The notes below the pieces were generated by a model. That model was not told the DNA's origin, ran no database searches, and saw nothing but the letters and a program-made list of their open reading frames with translations. 64,000 nucleotides of DNA from NCBI GenBank assembly GCA_016930535.1, contig JAFGGN010000074.1, forward strand, positions 62,001 to 126,000. The letters run 5' to 3'. The translations under genes were made by a program, and so were the position numbers. How positions within the stretch are numbered: the stretch's first letter is position 1; each line of letters begins with the position of its first letter. Of the stretch, positions 8,478 to 19,800 are shown one piece after another. This DNA is from a bacterium. Lineage in GTDB: Bacteria; Zhuqueibacterota; QNDG01; JAFGCO01.

Positions 8478-11400
8478 ATGAAAAATGTGGACGTATATTT
8501 TCGAGGTTTCCTGTACTGTGTGCTTGCGGTCATGCTGGCACTGTCAGGATCGCTGTGGTCGCAGCTGACATCCGTTGCGATTACGCCGTCGAACCGGACA
8601 GTCAATCAGACGGCCATTCATAAATTCGATTTTATCACGTCACAGCCCATTCCGGCAAACGGACGGATTGTGCTTGCATACAATGCCGCCTTCAATCTGA
8701 CCGGTGTGAACACGGTATCCTCTTCCACCATGGACGGCACTTTTCTCATTTCTTTTGCCGGATCGAATGTGATTCTGACACGAACGGGCGGCACAGCACA
8801 GGCTGCGGGCATGGAGGATATTCAGATATCTCTGGTACGGAATCCCACGACAGCCACGACATATATCTATGAGGTACGGACACAGCAGAGCGACGGCACA
8901 CTGATCGAAGACGGCGCCTGCTCTGATTTTATCTATGCCGGTGATCTGCATCATTTTACCTTTTCCGGTGTGCCTGCAACCGCAACGGCCGGCAGCGGAC
9001 TGAGCAGCAATATCACGGTGGTTGCACGGGATGAGTTCAACAACCGCAAAACCACATTCACGGGTCCCATTACATGGGCGCACAATGATCCGAATCCGTC
9101 AACAGCCGTGCCCGTGGATGACGGAACCGGATGGAGCAATGGCGACAAGGTATTCAACGGTTCAGGCTTTATATTTTATACGGCCGGTTCCCGAACCCTT
9201 ACCGCACAATCGGGCCTGATCTCGAATACGACGAGCTCAATTTCGGTCGGTCCGGGATCGGTTGCCAATTTTGCCTTGACCTGCGGGTCCTCGCAGACAG
9301 CCGGTGCGCCTTTTACGCTCAGCGTCGGGTCGGCCGTCGATTCATGGGGCAACAGCTGGTCCGGACAAGTGAATATTGCGGTGACAAGCGGCGGCGGCAA
9401 TTCCCCCAACGGGACACCGCCGACCGTTCCTTCCCAGATTACGGTGACGGCCGGAGCGGGATCCAACACAGCCGTTGTACTGACAAATAAAGTGATCACC
9501 CAGTTTCAGGGTACGGCGAACAGCGTAGTCAGATATACCTCCCCGATTTTGGTGAACGCTGCGAGCCTCAGCAGTTTCTCCCTGTCCGCAGGTTCCCCGG
9601 TTACCGCGGGAATCGGATTCCCTCTTCAGGTGAGCACTGCGGTTGACAATTACGGAAACGGCTGGACCGGAACGATCAATGTGGATGCCAGTTCAGGGGG
9701 CGGCAATGCACCGGACGGAACACCGCCTTCATTCAATCCGGTCGTGGTCAGCGACGGTTCGGGTTCGTCCCAGCAGACCCTGACGCGGACACAGAGCACC
9801 GTGCTGCGCGGCCAGTCCGGAGGAGTCTCGGCCACCACCATTTCGCTCCTGGTCAATCCGGGTTCTTTGCACTCCTTTGCTATTTCAGGCACCCCGGCCA
9901 CGGTCACGGCAGGTGTCAATTTTTCTCAGGATATTTACGTGACCGTGTACGATCCGTTCGGCAATATAAAAACCAATTATAACGGGCAGGCCCACTTCAG
10001 CAGTACCGATGCGCAGGCCCAGCTCACGTATCATTCCGGCAATCCGTATACATTCTCGGGGGGAGAGGTCACTTTCCCCGGTTCGGCTTTTCAGCTTCGT
10101 ACAGCCGGCTCCCAGACCCTCACACTGACCGATACGGCTCCCAACCCCGATGTCAGTGCCGTGAGCCAGTCCATCTATGTTCAGACGGCCGCGCTGACCC
10201 AGTTCACCATGACGTGCGGAACAGCGCAAATCGCGGGGCAGCCGTTCCCGGTGCAGATCGGAAGTGCCCTGGATGCATATGGTAACGGCTGGTCCGGAAC
10301 GGTGAATATATCAGCAACCCAGGGCGGCAACAATTCCCCGAACGGTGCCTCCCCTTCATTTAATCCTGTTTTCGTCATCAACGGAAGCGGGCAGTCCAAT
10401 CAGATGCTGGTCTGTGCAGAAACAGGTGTGACATTGCAGGCACAGGTAGGCGCCCTCACACACACACAGGCCAATATCGGTGTGACCGCCGGAAGTCTGT
10501 CTTCCATTAAAATCCGCGATGCCGGGGGCGGACTCGGCAATGAAGTTGTGAACCGGTCCATGTCCGTGGGCGAGGGATTGACCGTATTTGCCTCGGGATA
10601 TGACCTTTACGGTAATTACAGGCAGGATGAATCGTCGGACTGGAGCAGCACCGGGGGACTGGTTCCGCAAATCGTCACGGAGAATGCCCCTTTTGTCACA
10701 TTCGCTCCGACGGCCCCCGGAACCGGAATCATCATCGCCGCTTCGGATGCCAGTCCGGGCATCTCGGATTATACGGGCACGATTACCGTTCAATCCGGCG
10801 CACTTCATCATTTCTCGATCACGCAGAGTAACGAGGATGAAATCCGTACAAAAATCAAGGATTATCCGTTTACGATCCGGGTTTCCGCGCGTGATGCCAC
10901 CAACAATGTGGTGAGCGGTTTTACCGGGTCCGTGCAGCTGACCGATCTGACCGGTAAAGTAGAACCTCAGACACTCGGACCGTTTGAAAACGGAGTGTGG
11001 ATAGGCAGCGTCACCATCACACAGGTTTTTTTGAACAACCGCCTTTCCGTCGTGACAGGTACAGGACAGACCGGACAGTCCAACAATTTTGATGTGGTTG
11101 TCGGTCCGGGCAGCCTGATCACACAGTTCCAGGCAGTTCAGGCCGATTCCATGACACCGCTTTCAACGATTACAACCGGTCAGGAGCGGGACTGGTATGT
11201 GAAAATGGGCGTGGAAAATGTGGGCAGTGTGGCATTGAGGCTGGACAGCGTCCGGCTTGCCATGACCGTCAACGGGATCAGACGGTCGGATTATACCATC
11301 AGCTATCCCACACAGTTCAGGGGAAACGGAACGAATCTGCTTCCGGGCGGCATGGTCGATTCACTCCTGATCCGGATCGATGTGTCCGGGGCGAATGCCG

Positions 11401-14400
11401 GGTCCATGACCCTGGAAGGGTCCCTGTATCTGAAAAACATTGAAGACGGAAAAACATTTTCGCCTGACGATGCATCGACAAGCCTGACCGTGCAGACACC
11501 GGCGGAAATCTCCATTCAGAAAGTCCAGTTGTCCCGTCAGGAAGTAACGCGCGGTCAGCAGGTGCCCTGGCAGGTTTCCATGATTATTTACAATGCCGGT
11601 GAAAGCGAGGTGCTGATCAACTCGAACAGCCTGCTGACCGGCATTTCTTTCAGTCTGGGCAGCACCTGGCAGATCGGATGGCCGGAGAACCTGGCCGGGG
11701 GCGACTGGATTCTGGCGGGGAAAGAAACGGACAGTCTTCTCTATAATATATCACATACGGCAGACAATGCCGTCGGTAATTGCCAGATACAGGCCTTTTT
11801 ATCGGCACAGGAACGGAATACACTGAGAAGCATCACCCGGAATGCGAGCGCTTCACAACCGCTGCTCATTGAAGAAGGGCCCTCCCTGAGAATTATCAGC
11901 GTGACGAATCTGGCGGAAAATGCTCCGCGCGTGAATATCGGGCAGGCGTATCAGCTGCGCGTGATGGTTGAAAATGCCGGAGGAGACGACATTCTTGATG
12001 TGAATCTCGATTTTCTGTCGAGCGGATCCATTCTGCCGTCCAGTTATCATATCGGCAGTCTGAGCGGCGGCGGGCAGGAATCCGTGCTGATCAATGCAAC
12101 GGCCGGATCAACGCCCACTGCATCGGACATCATATGGGTCAGCGGCACGGGTGTCGCGGAAAACACATCTTTCCCGCTGTTCAGTGAGGATCCGGTGGAT
12201 GATTCCACACGCGTGATCGTGCAGAACCGGGCGCAATTCGAGGTCGTGAATGTCATGCCGACGGAGACACAACTTCTCGGCGGGCGTGTGGATGAGTGGA
12301 AGGTCAAGGTTCTCATAAGAAACCCGAAAAGCAATCCTGCACAGGAGCAGGGACGCCTCGTGCTGCGGCAGCCCAGTTCGACGGATCTGCGCTTTTCAAT
12401 CGACGGTGTTGTACAGGAAGATTATACGGTCATCGCGCCGGCCGCGCTGGCGCGCGGCGGGCTATCACTTGCCGGCGGTACTTCGGATACGCTGATATAC
12501 CGGATCACAACGACAGGGAGGCAGGGAGGAACGGTCACCATTACGGCGGATCTGACCGCAAGTGATGCAAATCAGAGTACCCGGATGCTCAATGCCGTGG
12601 GGTCGGGGACAATCACGGTCAGTGCGGAAAAGAAGCTTCGTATCATTTCGACATCCGTGGAGACAGCCCATATGGTGTCCAATGTGGGTTATGTAAACAC
12701 GGAACAGGGATTTGAAATTGTCGTTTCCGTTGAAAACGGAATGGGTCAGTCGATACGGAACATCCGTGTCGGTCTGTCGAGCAACGGTCAATCCGCCGTA
12801 GCCGATTCCAATTACCGCTGGATTTCGTTCCTGAGTCCGTCTGTGTCTGATACGGTCCGGTTTCAGATCACGGCTCCCGTGCAGCCGATGCTGGCCGGCG
12901 AAATTTTTACGGCATCCATTCTATCGGCGAAGTATCAGCTTTCGGGGCTCACCGTGCCTCCGGGCCCGGCCATCGATTCGACAGTCACGGTCATTGTGCA
13001 GACACCGGCCGAACTGCATTTAAGCATGACGTCGGACCGTCCCCAGGATCATACATTTTCCACCAATCAGCAGTTCTCCGTAACCGCGATTGTACAGAAT
13101 GCCGGCAATGCAGATATCGACGATTCGGGTATTCTCCGTATATACTGGCCGAGCCAGTATCAACTGGTATCCAAGGCGGATACGGTTCATCTGGGTTCGA
13201 ACAGTACGGCTGTCTGGCAGTTCCGTTCCCCTTCGGCGCCCCTGACCGCATTGCCCGTTTCCGTGGACTGGTACCGAAGGCCCCGGGATAAAAACAGCAA
13301 TCAGGAAGCCTATATCCCCGGCGATGAAGTATCCGAAACGATTTATGTCAAAACGATTTCAAGCCAGATATATACCAGCCTGGATATCAGCTCGCCTCCG
13401 GGCGCCGCTGATAAAACGCTTTCGACGGACCAGGTATTTACGGTCAGGGCGATTGTTCAATGGAACAATGTCCGCGACATGGTGAGTTCGCTGACGCTGC
13501 CTTACGGCTATACAACAGCCTCGAAGAAGGATCAGCCTGTGAATTTCGAATCTCCGGCAAAGATGGATACCGTATCATGGCTGGTTCAGGCGCCGTCATG
13601 GGAATCCGGTCTGGACAGCATCACGGTTATCACGAGCGGATATGATGCCATACAGCCTCAGGTCCCGGTCTATGAGTATTCGTTATCGCCCCTCGTGGTC
13701 AATACAGTGGCCAGGGCGGCACTTGGCCTGTCCATGAGCATTATCGATCCTCCTGATGCAACGGACGGCAGCCTCTCACCCGGACAGACGTTCACCATCA
13801 AAGCCACCGTGATGAATACGGGGAATGCGGACACCCTGGGTGCAACCGTGGTGTCGGTCGGCCCCCTTCCTGCCGGATATTCGACACCGGACGGGCTTCT
13901 GGAAAAACAGCTCGTGAACGGATCGGTACAGTGGAAGATCACCGCACCGCTGATCACGAGTGCACACGCCGGCAAAATCGAGGGTAAAATCGTTCAGCTG
14001 CCAAAGGACGAAAATACAAACCAGGATGCGTATGTGCTTCCGAATCAGGGCAGTTACACCATCCCCGTGACCACGGAGAGCTACCTGCTCGCCGTGGGAC
14101 AGGAGCCCATGAGCCCGTGGGTGGATGCATCGCTCGTTCCCGGGCAGAAAAAAGTCAAGATGATCATTCTGAATCTGGATAACCGGGGCATACGCGGCGG
14201 CAATCATATTGTTCTGAACTCGATCAAATTTGATATCGAGGACCGTTTCGGTGAGCCGCTCGCACCGGCTGATGTGCTGTCGCGTGTTTATGTGGTCAAT
14301 AACGAAGATACGCTGGAGGTGTACGGCAGTTCCATAGAAATACCGACGGATTTTTATCCGGTCAGTGTGCCGTTTACGAGAAAACTTTCCATACCCGTGG

Positions 14401-14900
14401 ATGGCAATCCTCAGCTGGCCATTCTTGCAGATATCGCCGATCCCGTACGGGCGCGGTATTTTCAATTGAATATCAGGGATCACAGCTATATCTCGGCCAC
14501 GGACTCCGATTCCAATTATCCGGTTCCCGTCACCAGTCTGACGGAAGAGGATCTGGCGGACCTGCGTTCTTCGGCCAAGTATATCTATGATCCGAACACG
14601 GAATCCAACCTGTGGTGCAGCCCCAATCCGTTCGGACAGTCCGACAAACCGTATACGACCATACGCTATTATCTGAAAGAAAGCGGTGATGTGACATTTT
14701 ATATTTATACACTGGTCGGAGATCTGGTCTGGACATTGTCTTTGAAAGACGGTGATTCACGCGCAACGGCCGGTCCGCACACACTGACGTGGGACGGAAA
14801 GAACGACAACGGCCGGATGATTCTGAACGGCGTGTATCTGATGTTCATGAAAACCGAACAAGGTGTCGAGGGAAAATTCAAAATTGCCGTGGTTAAATAG
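8478..14900 (+). CDS. Giant 2140-aa secreted repeat protein with FlgD-like/T9SS-type C-terminal domain
   Basis: A very large surface or secreted protein. An N-terminal signal peptide occupies residues 1-~29 (hydrophobic GFLYCVLAVMLALSGSLWSQ). Residues ~30-900 are Gly/Ser/Thr-rich Ig-like or invasin-like beta modules. At least three of these share a related block (GGGNSPNGTPP near residue 305, GGGNAPDGTPP near 405, GGNNSPNGASP near 615), each preceded by a YGNGW or WGNSW turn. Residues ~900-1950 are longer CARDB/DUF11-like adhesin modules (for example IQKVQLSRQEVTRGQ, NAGNADIDDSG, NTGNADTLGAT). The last ~95 residues, from NLWCSPNPFG, form a FlgD-like domain ending KFKIAVVK, as in type IX secretion sorting domains. 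No catalytic domain was recognised, so adhesion or S-layer/filament function is the best guess. The PorV-like gene begins 19 nt after its stop, consistent with co-expression of cargo and a T9SS-type shuttle protein. Confidence 0.8.
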   Translation: MKNVDVYFRGFLYCVLAVMLALSGSLWSQLTSVAITPSNRTVNQTAIHKFDFITSQPIPANGRIVLAYNAAFNLTGVNTVSSSTMDGTFLISFAGSNVILTRTGGTAQAAGMEDIQISLVRNPTTATTYIYEVRTQQSDGTLIEDGACSDFIYAGDLHHFTFSGVPATATAGSGLSSNITVVARDEFNNRKTTFTGPITWAHNDPNPSTAVPVDDGTGWSNGDKVFNGSGFIFYTAGSRTLTAQSGLISNTTSSISVGPGSVANFALTCGSSQTAGAPFTLSVGSAVDSWGNSWSGQVNIAVTSGGGNSPNGTPPTVPSQITVTAGAGSNTAVVLTNKVITQFQGTANSVVRYTSPILVNAASLSSFSLSAGSPVTAGIGFPLQVSTAVDNYGNGWTGTINVDASSGGGNAPDGTPPSFNPVVVSDGSGSSQQTLTRTQSTVLRGQSGGVSATTISLLVNPGSLHSFAISGTPATVTAGVNFSQDIYVTVYDPFGNIKTNYNGQAHFSSTDAQAQLTYHSGNPYTFSGGEVTFPGSAFQLRTAGSQTLTLTDTAPNPDVSAVSQSIYVQTAALTQFTMTCGTAQIAGQPFPVQIGSALDAYGNGWSGTVNISATQGGNNSPNGASPSFNPVFVINGSGQSNQMLVCAETGVTLQAQVGALTHTQANIGVTAGSLSSIKIRDAGGGLGNEVVNRSMSVGEGLTVFASGYDLYGNYRQDESSDWSSTGGLVPQIVTENAPFVTFAPTAPGTGIIIAASDASPGISDYTGTITVQSGALHHFSITQSNEDEIRTKIKDYPFTIRVSARDATNNVVSGFTGSVQLTDLTGKVEPQTLGPFENGVWIGSVTITQVFLNNRLSVVTGTGQTGQSNNFDVVVGPGSLITQFQAVQADSMTPLSTITTGQERDWYVKMGVENVGSVALRLDSVRLAMTVNGIRRSDYTISYPTQFRGNGTNLLPGGMVDSLLIRIDVSGANAGSMTLEGSLYLKNIEDGKTFSPDDASTSLTVQTPAEISIQKVQLSRQEVTRGQQVPWQVSMIIYNAGESEVLINSNSLLTGISFSLGSTWQIGWPENLAGGDWILAGKETDSLLYNISHTADNAVGNCQIQAFLSAQERNTLRSITRNASASQPLLIEEGPSLRIISVTNLAENAPRVNIGQAYQLRVMVENAGGDDILDVNLDFLSSGSILPSSYHIGSLSGGGQESVLINATAGSTPTASDIIWVSGTGVAENTSFPLFSEDPVDDSTRVIVQNRAQFEVVNVMPTETQLLGGRVDEWKVKVLIRNPKSNPAQEQGRLVLRQPSSTDLRFSIDGVVQEDYTVIAPAALARGGLSLAGGTSDTLIYRITTTGRQGGTVTITADLTASDANQSTRMLNAVGSGTITVSAEKKLRIISTSVETAHMVSNVGYVNTEQGFEIVVSVENGMGQSIRNIRVGLSSNGQSAVADSNYRWISFLSPSVSDTVRFQITAPVQPMLAGEIFTASILSAKYQLSGLTVPPGPAIDSTVTVIVQTPAELHLSMTSDRPQDHTFSTNQQFSVTAIVQNAGNADIDDSGILRIYWPSQYQLVSKADTVHLGSNSTAVWQFRSPSAPLTALPVSVDWYRRPRDKNSNQEAYIPGDEVSETIYVKTISSQIYTSLDISSPPGAADKTLSTDQVFTVRAIVQWNNVRDMVSSLTLPYGYTTASKKDQPVNFESPAKMDTVSWLVQAPSWESGLDSITVITSGYDAIQPQVPVYEYSLSPLVVNTVARAALGLSMSIIDPPDATDGSLSPGQTFTIKATVMNTGNADTLGATVVSVGPLPAGYSTPDGLLEKQLVNGSVQWKITAPLITSAHAGKIEGKIVQLPKDENTNQDAYVLPNQGSYTIPVTTESYLLAVGQEPMSPWVDASLVPGQKKVKMIILNLDNRGIRGGNHIVLNSIKFDIEDRFGEPLAPADVLSRVYVVNNEDTLEVYGSSIEIPTDFYPVSVPFTRKLSIPVDGNPQLAILADIADPVRARYFQLNIRDHSYISATDSDSNYPVPVTSLTEEDLADLRSSAKYIYDPNTESNLWCSPNPFGQSDKPYTTIRYYLKESGDVTFYIYTLVGDLVWTLSLKDGDSRATAGPHTLTWDGKNDNGRMILNGVYLMFMKTEQGVEGKFKIAVVK

Positions 14901-14919
14901 ACAATTTCTGCATAGGACG

Positions 14920-16821
14920 ATGCATGTTTCAGCGGTCCTGCTTGTTCTGCTCTGTCTGACGACGGCGAGAGCCGAGCAGGGATCAGGCGGGCTGGAAAGT
15001 CCGTTTGATGCGATCGGCGTCAGCGCCAGGGATTTCGGCATGGGAGGCACCGCAGTGGCCATGCCCAAGGACATGGGTGCCTTTATGTGGAATTCGGCGG
15101 GCATGGTGGTCGTCGAGCATCAGTGTGTGGGATTCTCGAAAACAACCCTGTTTGAAGGATCTCAGTATCATTTTCTCGGATATATATTTCCCACACTGAG
15201 CGCCGGGACATTCGGATTGGGAGTATCTCACCTTGGTACAGACGGAATCCGCCATTTTGAGGACATCAACGGCGTGCCGGTTGAAATGGGAGCCTATAAT
15301 TACTGGTGGGGAAAGCTATCACTGGCCTATGCACACAGCCTGTTTGGCGGTCTTTCTGCCGGTTTGAATTTCGATGCGCACAGACAGGAACTGGGTCCGT
15401 ACAATACCAATGGTTTCGGTCTGGATGCGGGGCTTCATTATAAAACACCGGCCAGGGGAGGTGTACTGCAGGACCTCTATTTTGGTTTTAATTACAAAAA
15501 CGCGCTGCAGCCCCGTTTGAAACTGGGTACGGGTACGGAGAATCTGCCTTCACTTTTCCGGTTCGGTGCGGCGAAAGTGTTTTCATTTAATCAGCGCAGC
15601 GTACAGTGGGCCCTGCTTTGGGATTATGAAAAGCATGAACATAAATCTGCGGTTCAACACATCGGAACGGAATTCAACTGGCGCGGCCTGGCCTTTATCC
15701 GGTCCGGTTTCAACAACGGCGATCTGACATTCGGCGGCGGGCTCAGGATAAAGGGGATTCAGATCGATTACGGATCGGGGCAGCTGGGAAATCCGGATAT
15801 CATGCCGAGAAGCCACCGGTTTTCCCTGTCCCTGTTTCTGGGGAAAAGTCTTCCCGAAAAAAGGCGGCAGATTCTGGCGGCACAGGAACAGGAAATCAGG
15901 CAGCAGGTGATGGAAAGGCAGGAATCAGAAAAACGGAAAAGAATACAGGAAGGTATTGAGACCGGCAAACAGTATTATACGAACGGTGATTATTTCAATG
16001 CGCGTCTCACCTTTACACGTGTTCTCTCCGAGGATCCGAACAATGCGGAAGCGCAGAAATATCTTGGACTGACCAAAGACAAAGAGGATGAGCAGCAGCA
16101 GGCCAGGGAGGCGGAATTACGTCAGCAGAGCATAGAAGAGGATCAGCGGAAGCGAAACGAGGTGTTCATCCGTGAACAGTACGATGAGGGACTCAGGGCT
16201 CTCGATGAGGGGGATTTTCAGAAAGCCATCGAAAAATGGGAGCAGGCGCTGGCCCGGGATCCGGAAAACACGCAGATCCGCAGTTATATCGACAAAGCCA
16301 GGGAAGAACTGGATAAAGAGATCAACCGTCTTATATTCCAGGCCAAATCCCTGATCAGGCAGGAGAATCTGGCAGAGGCGCGCCGCGTTCTGGACCGGGC
16401 GAAAAGCCAGACAGAGAACAACGAGGCATTGCGGAACAAGGTCATGGTTGAAATCCGCCGCCTTGACAATACAGTCAATTATATGAATAATTATCAGCTG
16501 GGCCGTGAAAATTATGAAAAGGGAAATTTCAAGGCTGCAGCGGATTATCTGGAAAAAGCGCTTCAGCTGCAGCCTAACGACAGCGAGGTTCGGGAACTGT
16601 ACCAGAGTGCCCGGGCCCGGTCGATCGGCAAGAAAAAGGAAATGAACAGCGAAGTGCGTGCCCAATATGCAGAAGGGCTTCGCATATACAGCAAGGGACG
16701 CTATCAGGAAGCCCTTGAAATTTGGGAAAAAGCCCTGGCCATGGATCCTGAGAATATAAAGATCATAGAAGCCATCGAAATCGTGAAACGGCGTCTCAAA
16801 GAAATCGAACAACAGCAGTGA
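14920..16821 (+). CDS. PorV/UPF0164-like outer-membrane protein fused to a TPR/coiled-coil domain
   Basis: About 633 residues from the ATG at 14920, which follows AGGACG and gives a good signal peptide (MHVSAVLLVLLCLTTARA); an upstream GTG at 14863 would overlap the giant gene. Residues ~25-320 look like a PorV/PorQ-family beta-barrel, starting with the hallmark SPFDAIGVSARDFGMGGTAVA (GARalGMGGAfvA in relatives) and MWNSAGM, and ending near SHRFSLSLFLGKSLP. Residues ~325-633 are Gln/Glu-rich coiled coil followed by TPR units (YYTNGDYFNARLTFTRVL, ALDEGDFQKAIEKWEQALA, NYEKGNFKAAADYLEKAL, YSKGRYQEALEIWEKAL). PorV carries T9SS cargo to the surface attachment complex; the added TPR part would sit in the periplasm. 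The regulator gene starts 11 nt after the stop. Confidence 0.75.
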   Translation: MHVSAVLLVLLCLTTARAEQGSGGLESPFDAIGVSARDFGMGGTAVAMPKDMGAFMWNSAGMVVVEHQCVGFSKTTLFEGSQYHFLGYIFPTLSAGTFGLGVSHLGTDGIRHFEDINGVPVEMGAYNYWWGKLSLAYAHSLFGGLSAGLNFDAHRQELGPYNTNGFGLDAGLHYKTPARGGVLQDLYFGFNYKNALQPRLKLGTGTENLPSLFRFGAAKVFSFNQRSVQWALLWDYEKHEHKSAVQHIGTEFNWRGLAFIRSGFNNGDLTFGGGLRIKGIQIDYGSGQLGNPDIMPRSHRFSLSLFLGKSLPEKRRQILAAQEQEIRQQVMERQESEKRKRIQEGIETGKQYYTNGDYFNARLTFTRVLSEDPNNAEAQKYLGLTKDKEDEQQQAREAELRQQSIEEDQRKRNEVFIREQYDEGLRALDEGDFQKAIEKWEQALARDPENTQIRSYIDKAREELDKEINRLIFQAKSLIRQENLAEARRVLDRAKSQTENNEALRNKVMVEIRRLDNTVNYMNNYQLGRENYEKGNFKAAADYLEKALQLQPNDSEVRELYQSARARSIGKKKEMNSEVRAQYAEGLRIYSKGRYQEALEIWEKALAMDPENIKIIEAIEIVKRRLKEIEQQQ

Positions 16822-16832
16822 CAGGATAGCGG

Positions 16833-19800
16833 GTGTTCAGCAGAGCCAAAAAATTCGACAAAAAAGTGCCTGCCCAGATTCAGTATCTGGGTGAATTGCG
16901 TGATTTTATCACGGAAATGGGACGGCAGTTCGGCGTATCGGAGCGGGTGATTAACGCATTCAAACTGGCGATCGACGAAGCCGGCACCAATATTATCAGG
17001 CATGCCTACCGTGACTGGGAGGGTTTTATCACGGTCCGGATGATCATCCGTGATAAAAGTGTTACTGTGCTTCTGATCGATCAGGGCCATACGTTTGATC
17101 CGACCAAGGTCAAGGATCCCGATTTACAGCGTTATGTGGATATCGGCAAGAAGGGCGGGCTGGGCATTTTTATTATCCGCCGTGTGATCGACAAGATCGA
17201 TTATCTTAAAACCGAGGAAGGCAATGTACTCCGGCTGACGAAATACAGGGAAGCGAAAAAACGGCAGCCGTTTGTAATCCCGGAAATGGGCATGAGCATG
17301 CGGCTGCGTTACTCGCTTCTGGCTTCGATTATCGTCAGCATTTTTATTGCCACGCTTTCCATACGGACGCTGTGGACCCAGAGCCCCAGAATACGTGAAG
17401 GCCATCTTGAAATGGGTCGTGCCATAGCCAAGTTCGCGGCCAGCCAGTCTCCGGAATGGCTCATGGACGAAGCAACGACCGAGCTTTACACGCTCGCCAA
17501 TAAAATACAGCAGGATCATGAACCCATGGTCCTGGATGTTTTGATTGTGGACACGACAGGCAAGGCCCAGGTGGCGCTTCAGGACGATCTGCTTTTTAAA
17601 AAATTCACGGTCCCATCCGCAAAATTGGTGATCGATGAGAACACACTGGTTTATCCCTGGCAGTCCAGTACATCCGTATATGACCTGATCGAGCCTGTCA
17701 TCGTACCGTCCAGCGACCGGGTTATCGGGACGGTTCACCTGCTGCTCAACAAGGATTTGATCGACCGGGAAGTCATTCATGCCCGGACGATTTCCATCAT
17801 TATTTATTCCCTCATTCTGATATTCGGCTGCGGATTTGTATTTGGTCTTGTTTACATGATCATGAGTCCGTTCAAGCGTCTTACGATCTGGATGCGGGCT
17901 CTGGGCCGGGGTGAGGTGCAGGATGTGATGGAGTTCAATGCGACGGATGAAATCGGCGAAATTGCCCACGCCTTTAATGAGATCACCGAAAAATTCCGCA
18001 AATCCCAGGAAAATCTCGCCGAACAGGAGCGGCTGCAAAAAGAAATGCAGGTGGCCCAGGAGATCCAGCATACGCTGCTGCCGGCGGAATTTCCTGAAAT
18101 CGAAGGATATGAAATTGCCAGCTATTATGAAGCAGCCAAGGAAGTGGGCGGTGATTATTTCGACTTCGTAGAAGTGGATAATGATACGCTGGGCATCGTG
18201 GTCGCCGATGTTTCCGGCAAGGGCGTGCCGGGTTCGCTCGTGATGACCATGATTCGGACAGCCCTTCGCACCGAAGCCAGAGGCAACAAAAATGCAGCGG
18301 ATGTTCTGGCCCGTGTGAACGATTTTGTCATGAACGATATGAAGAGAGGTATGTTCGTAACCATATTTTATATTATTCTCGATTCGATGAACCGTACCAT
18401 CAATTATGCCAGCGCCGGGCACAATCCCATGATTCTGTACAGGAATAAAACCCGAAAGAGTTATTATCTGAATCCCAGGGGATTCCCGATCGGCATCAAC
18501 CTTCCGGACCGGACATTGTTCCGCCGTTCCATTCAATCGGATACGCTTCATCTGAGAGAAGATGATGTGCTGATTATTTACACGGACGGAATCACGGAAG
18601 CCATGAATCCGAAACGGGACCGGTACGGAGATGAGCGTTTTCTCACATGTATCCGCAAATTCGGCAACAAGCAGGTCAAACCGCTGGTCGAAAATATCCG
18701 GGAAGAAATCATTACGTTTACGGAAGGATTTGCACAAAGTGACGATATCACGCTCGTGGCCATCAGGGAAAAACTGCGGGCGGAAGATGTGCTTTTCAAT
18801 CTCAGGGTACGGCTGATGAAGCTGGTGGATCATGATGGGATGAGCGTCAAAGATGCGTGTAAGGAAGTGGGCGTCTCGCAGTCCACGTATTATAAGTACA
18901 GGAAACTGTTTCTTGAAAGCGGCGCCGAGGCCCTGAAAGAGAAGATTCAGAGATCGGAAATCGAAGAGAAGCATATCAGTATCGAGGAAAAAGCCAAAAT
19001 ATTTGATGTCATAAAGGAAAATCCCGAGTTCGGAGCAAAAAGGATCAGCGAAGAATTGAATACGGAGAAGTACGGTTTTACACAAATCGATGAAAAACGG
19101 ATCTATGAGGAACTGGTACGGAGCAGGCTGAATACCAAAGAACTCAGGCTGGCTTTTGTGGAGCGGGGCGGCCGCGGAAAACGGATGAAACCGCCCGGTA
19201 CGCCTTTCCTGAGCCTGGACGGTCAGGTGATCATGGATACGGGGATCAAACGCAAACAATATCATGCGCCTCCTGAAATCGGTTCCGATATGCCCGAATT
19301 TGAATCCGAACCAGTGCCGGACAGGAAAAAGGTGTACGATCCAATCAGGGGATACGGCACTTCCGATACGGAGAGCGATGCGAAAGAAGATGAAATTATT
19401 CCGAAAGAAATGGAAGATGCAATCAATCTGCTTGATATACAGGAAATCGAAAGAGGCCGGTCCGGAAAACGGTCCGGGAGCGTGGCATCCGAGGATAGTA
19501 TTTTTGATGATATGGAAGTCGACAATGTCATCGATTTTCAGGATGCGGTGTTCCGGCAGGACGACACGCCCGGCAGTGAACCGGGTGAAGAGGATGTCAG
19601 ACCTTTCAGTGACCTTGTGGACGAGCTACTGGATGTGGACGATATGAATGAATCATCGTCGCCCATTCAGAATCAGCAGGATATTGCATCCATTATTCAG
19701 GATTCCGAATCCGAGGCAGCCCAACTGGATGACGGTGAAACCGGAGATATCGGTGCCTCTGTAGTAGACGACATGTTCGACAGGGAAATCCGATCCAAAA

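Noticed and set aside
18810..19200. Transposase-like HTH in the regulator as a sign of an inserted IS element
   Set aside because: The HTH is in frame within a continuous multi-domain protein, has no catalytic DDE region or terminal repeats, and a related HTH occurs in the adjacent STAS protein.
17124..19265. Long minus-strand open frame (713 codons) opposite the kinase/phosphatase fusion
   Set aside because: The plus strand carries recognisable kinase, HAMP and PP2C motifs throughout; the antisense frame has His/Phe/Arg-rich shadow composition and no family features.
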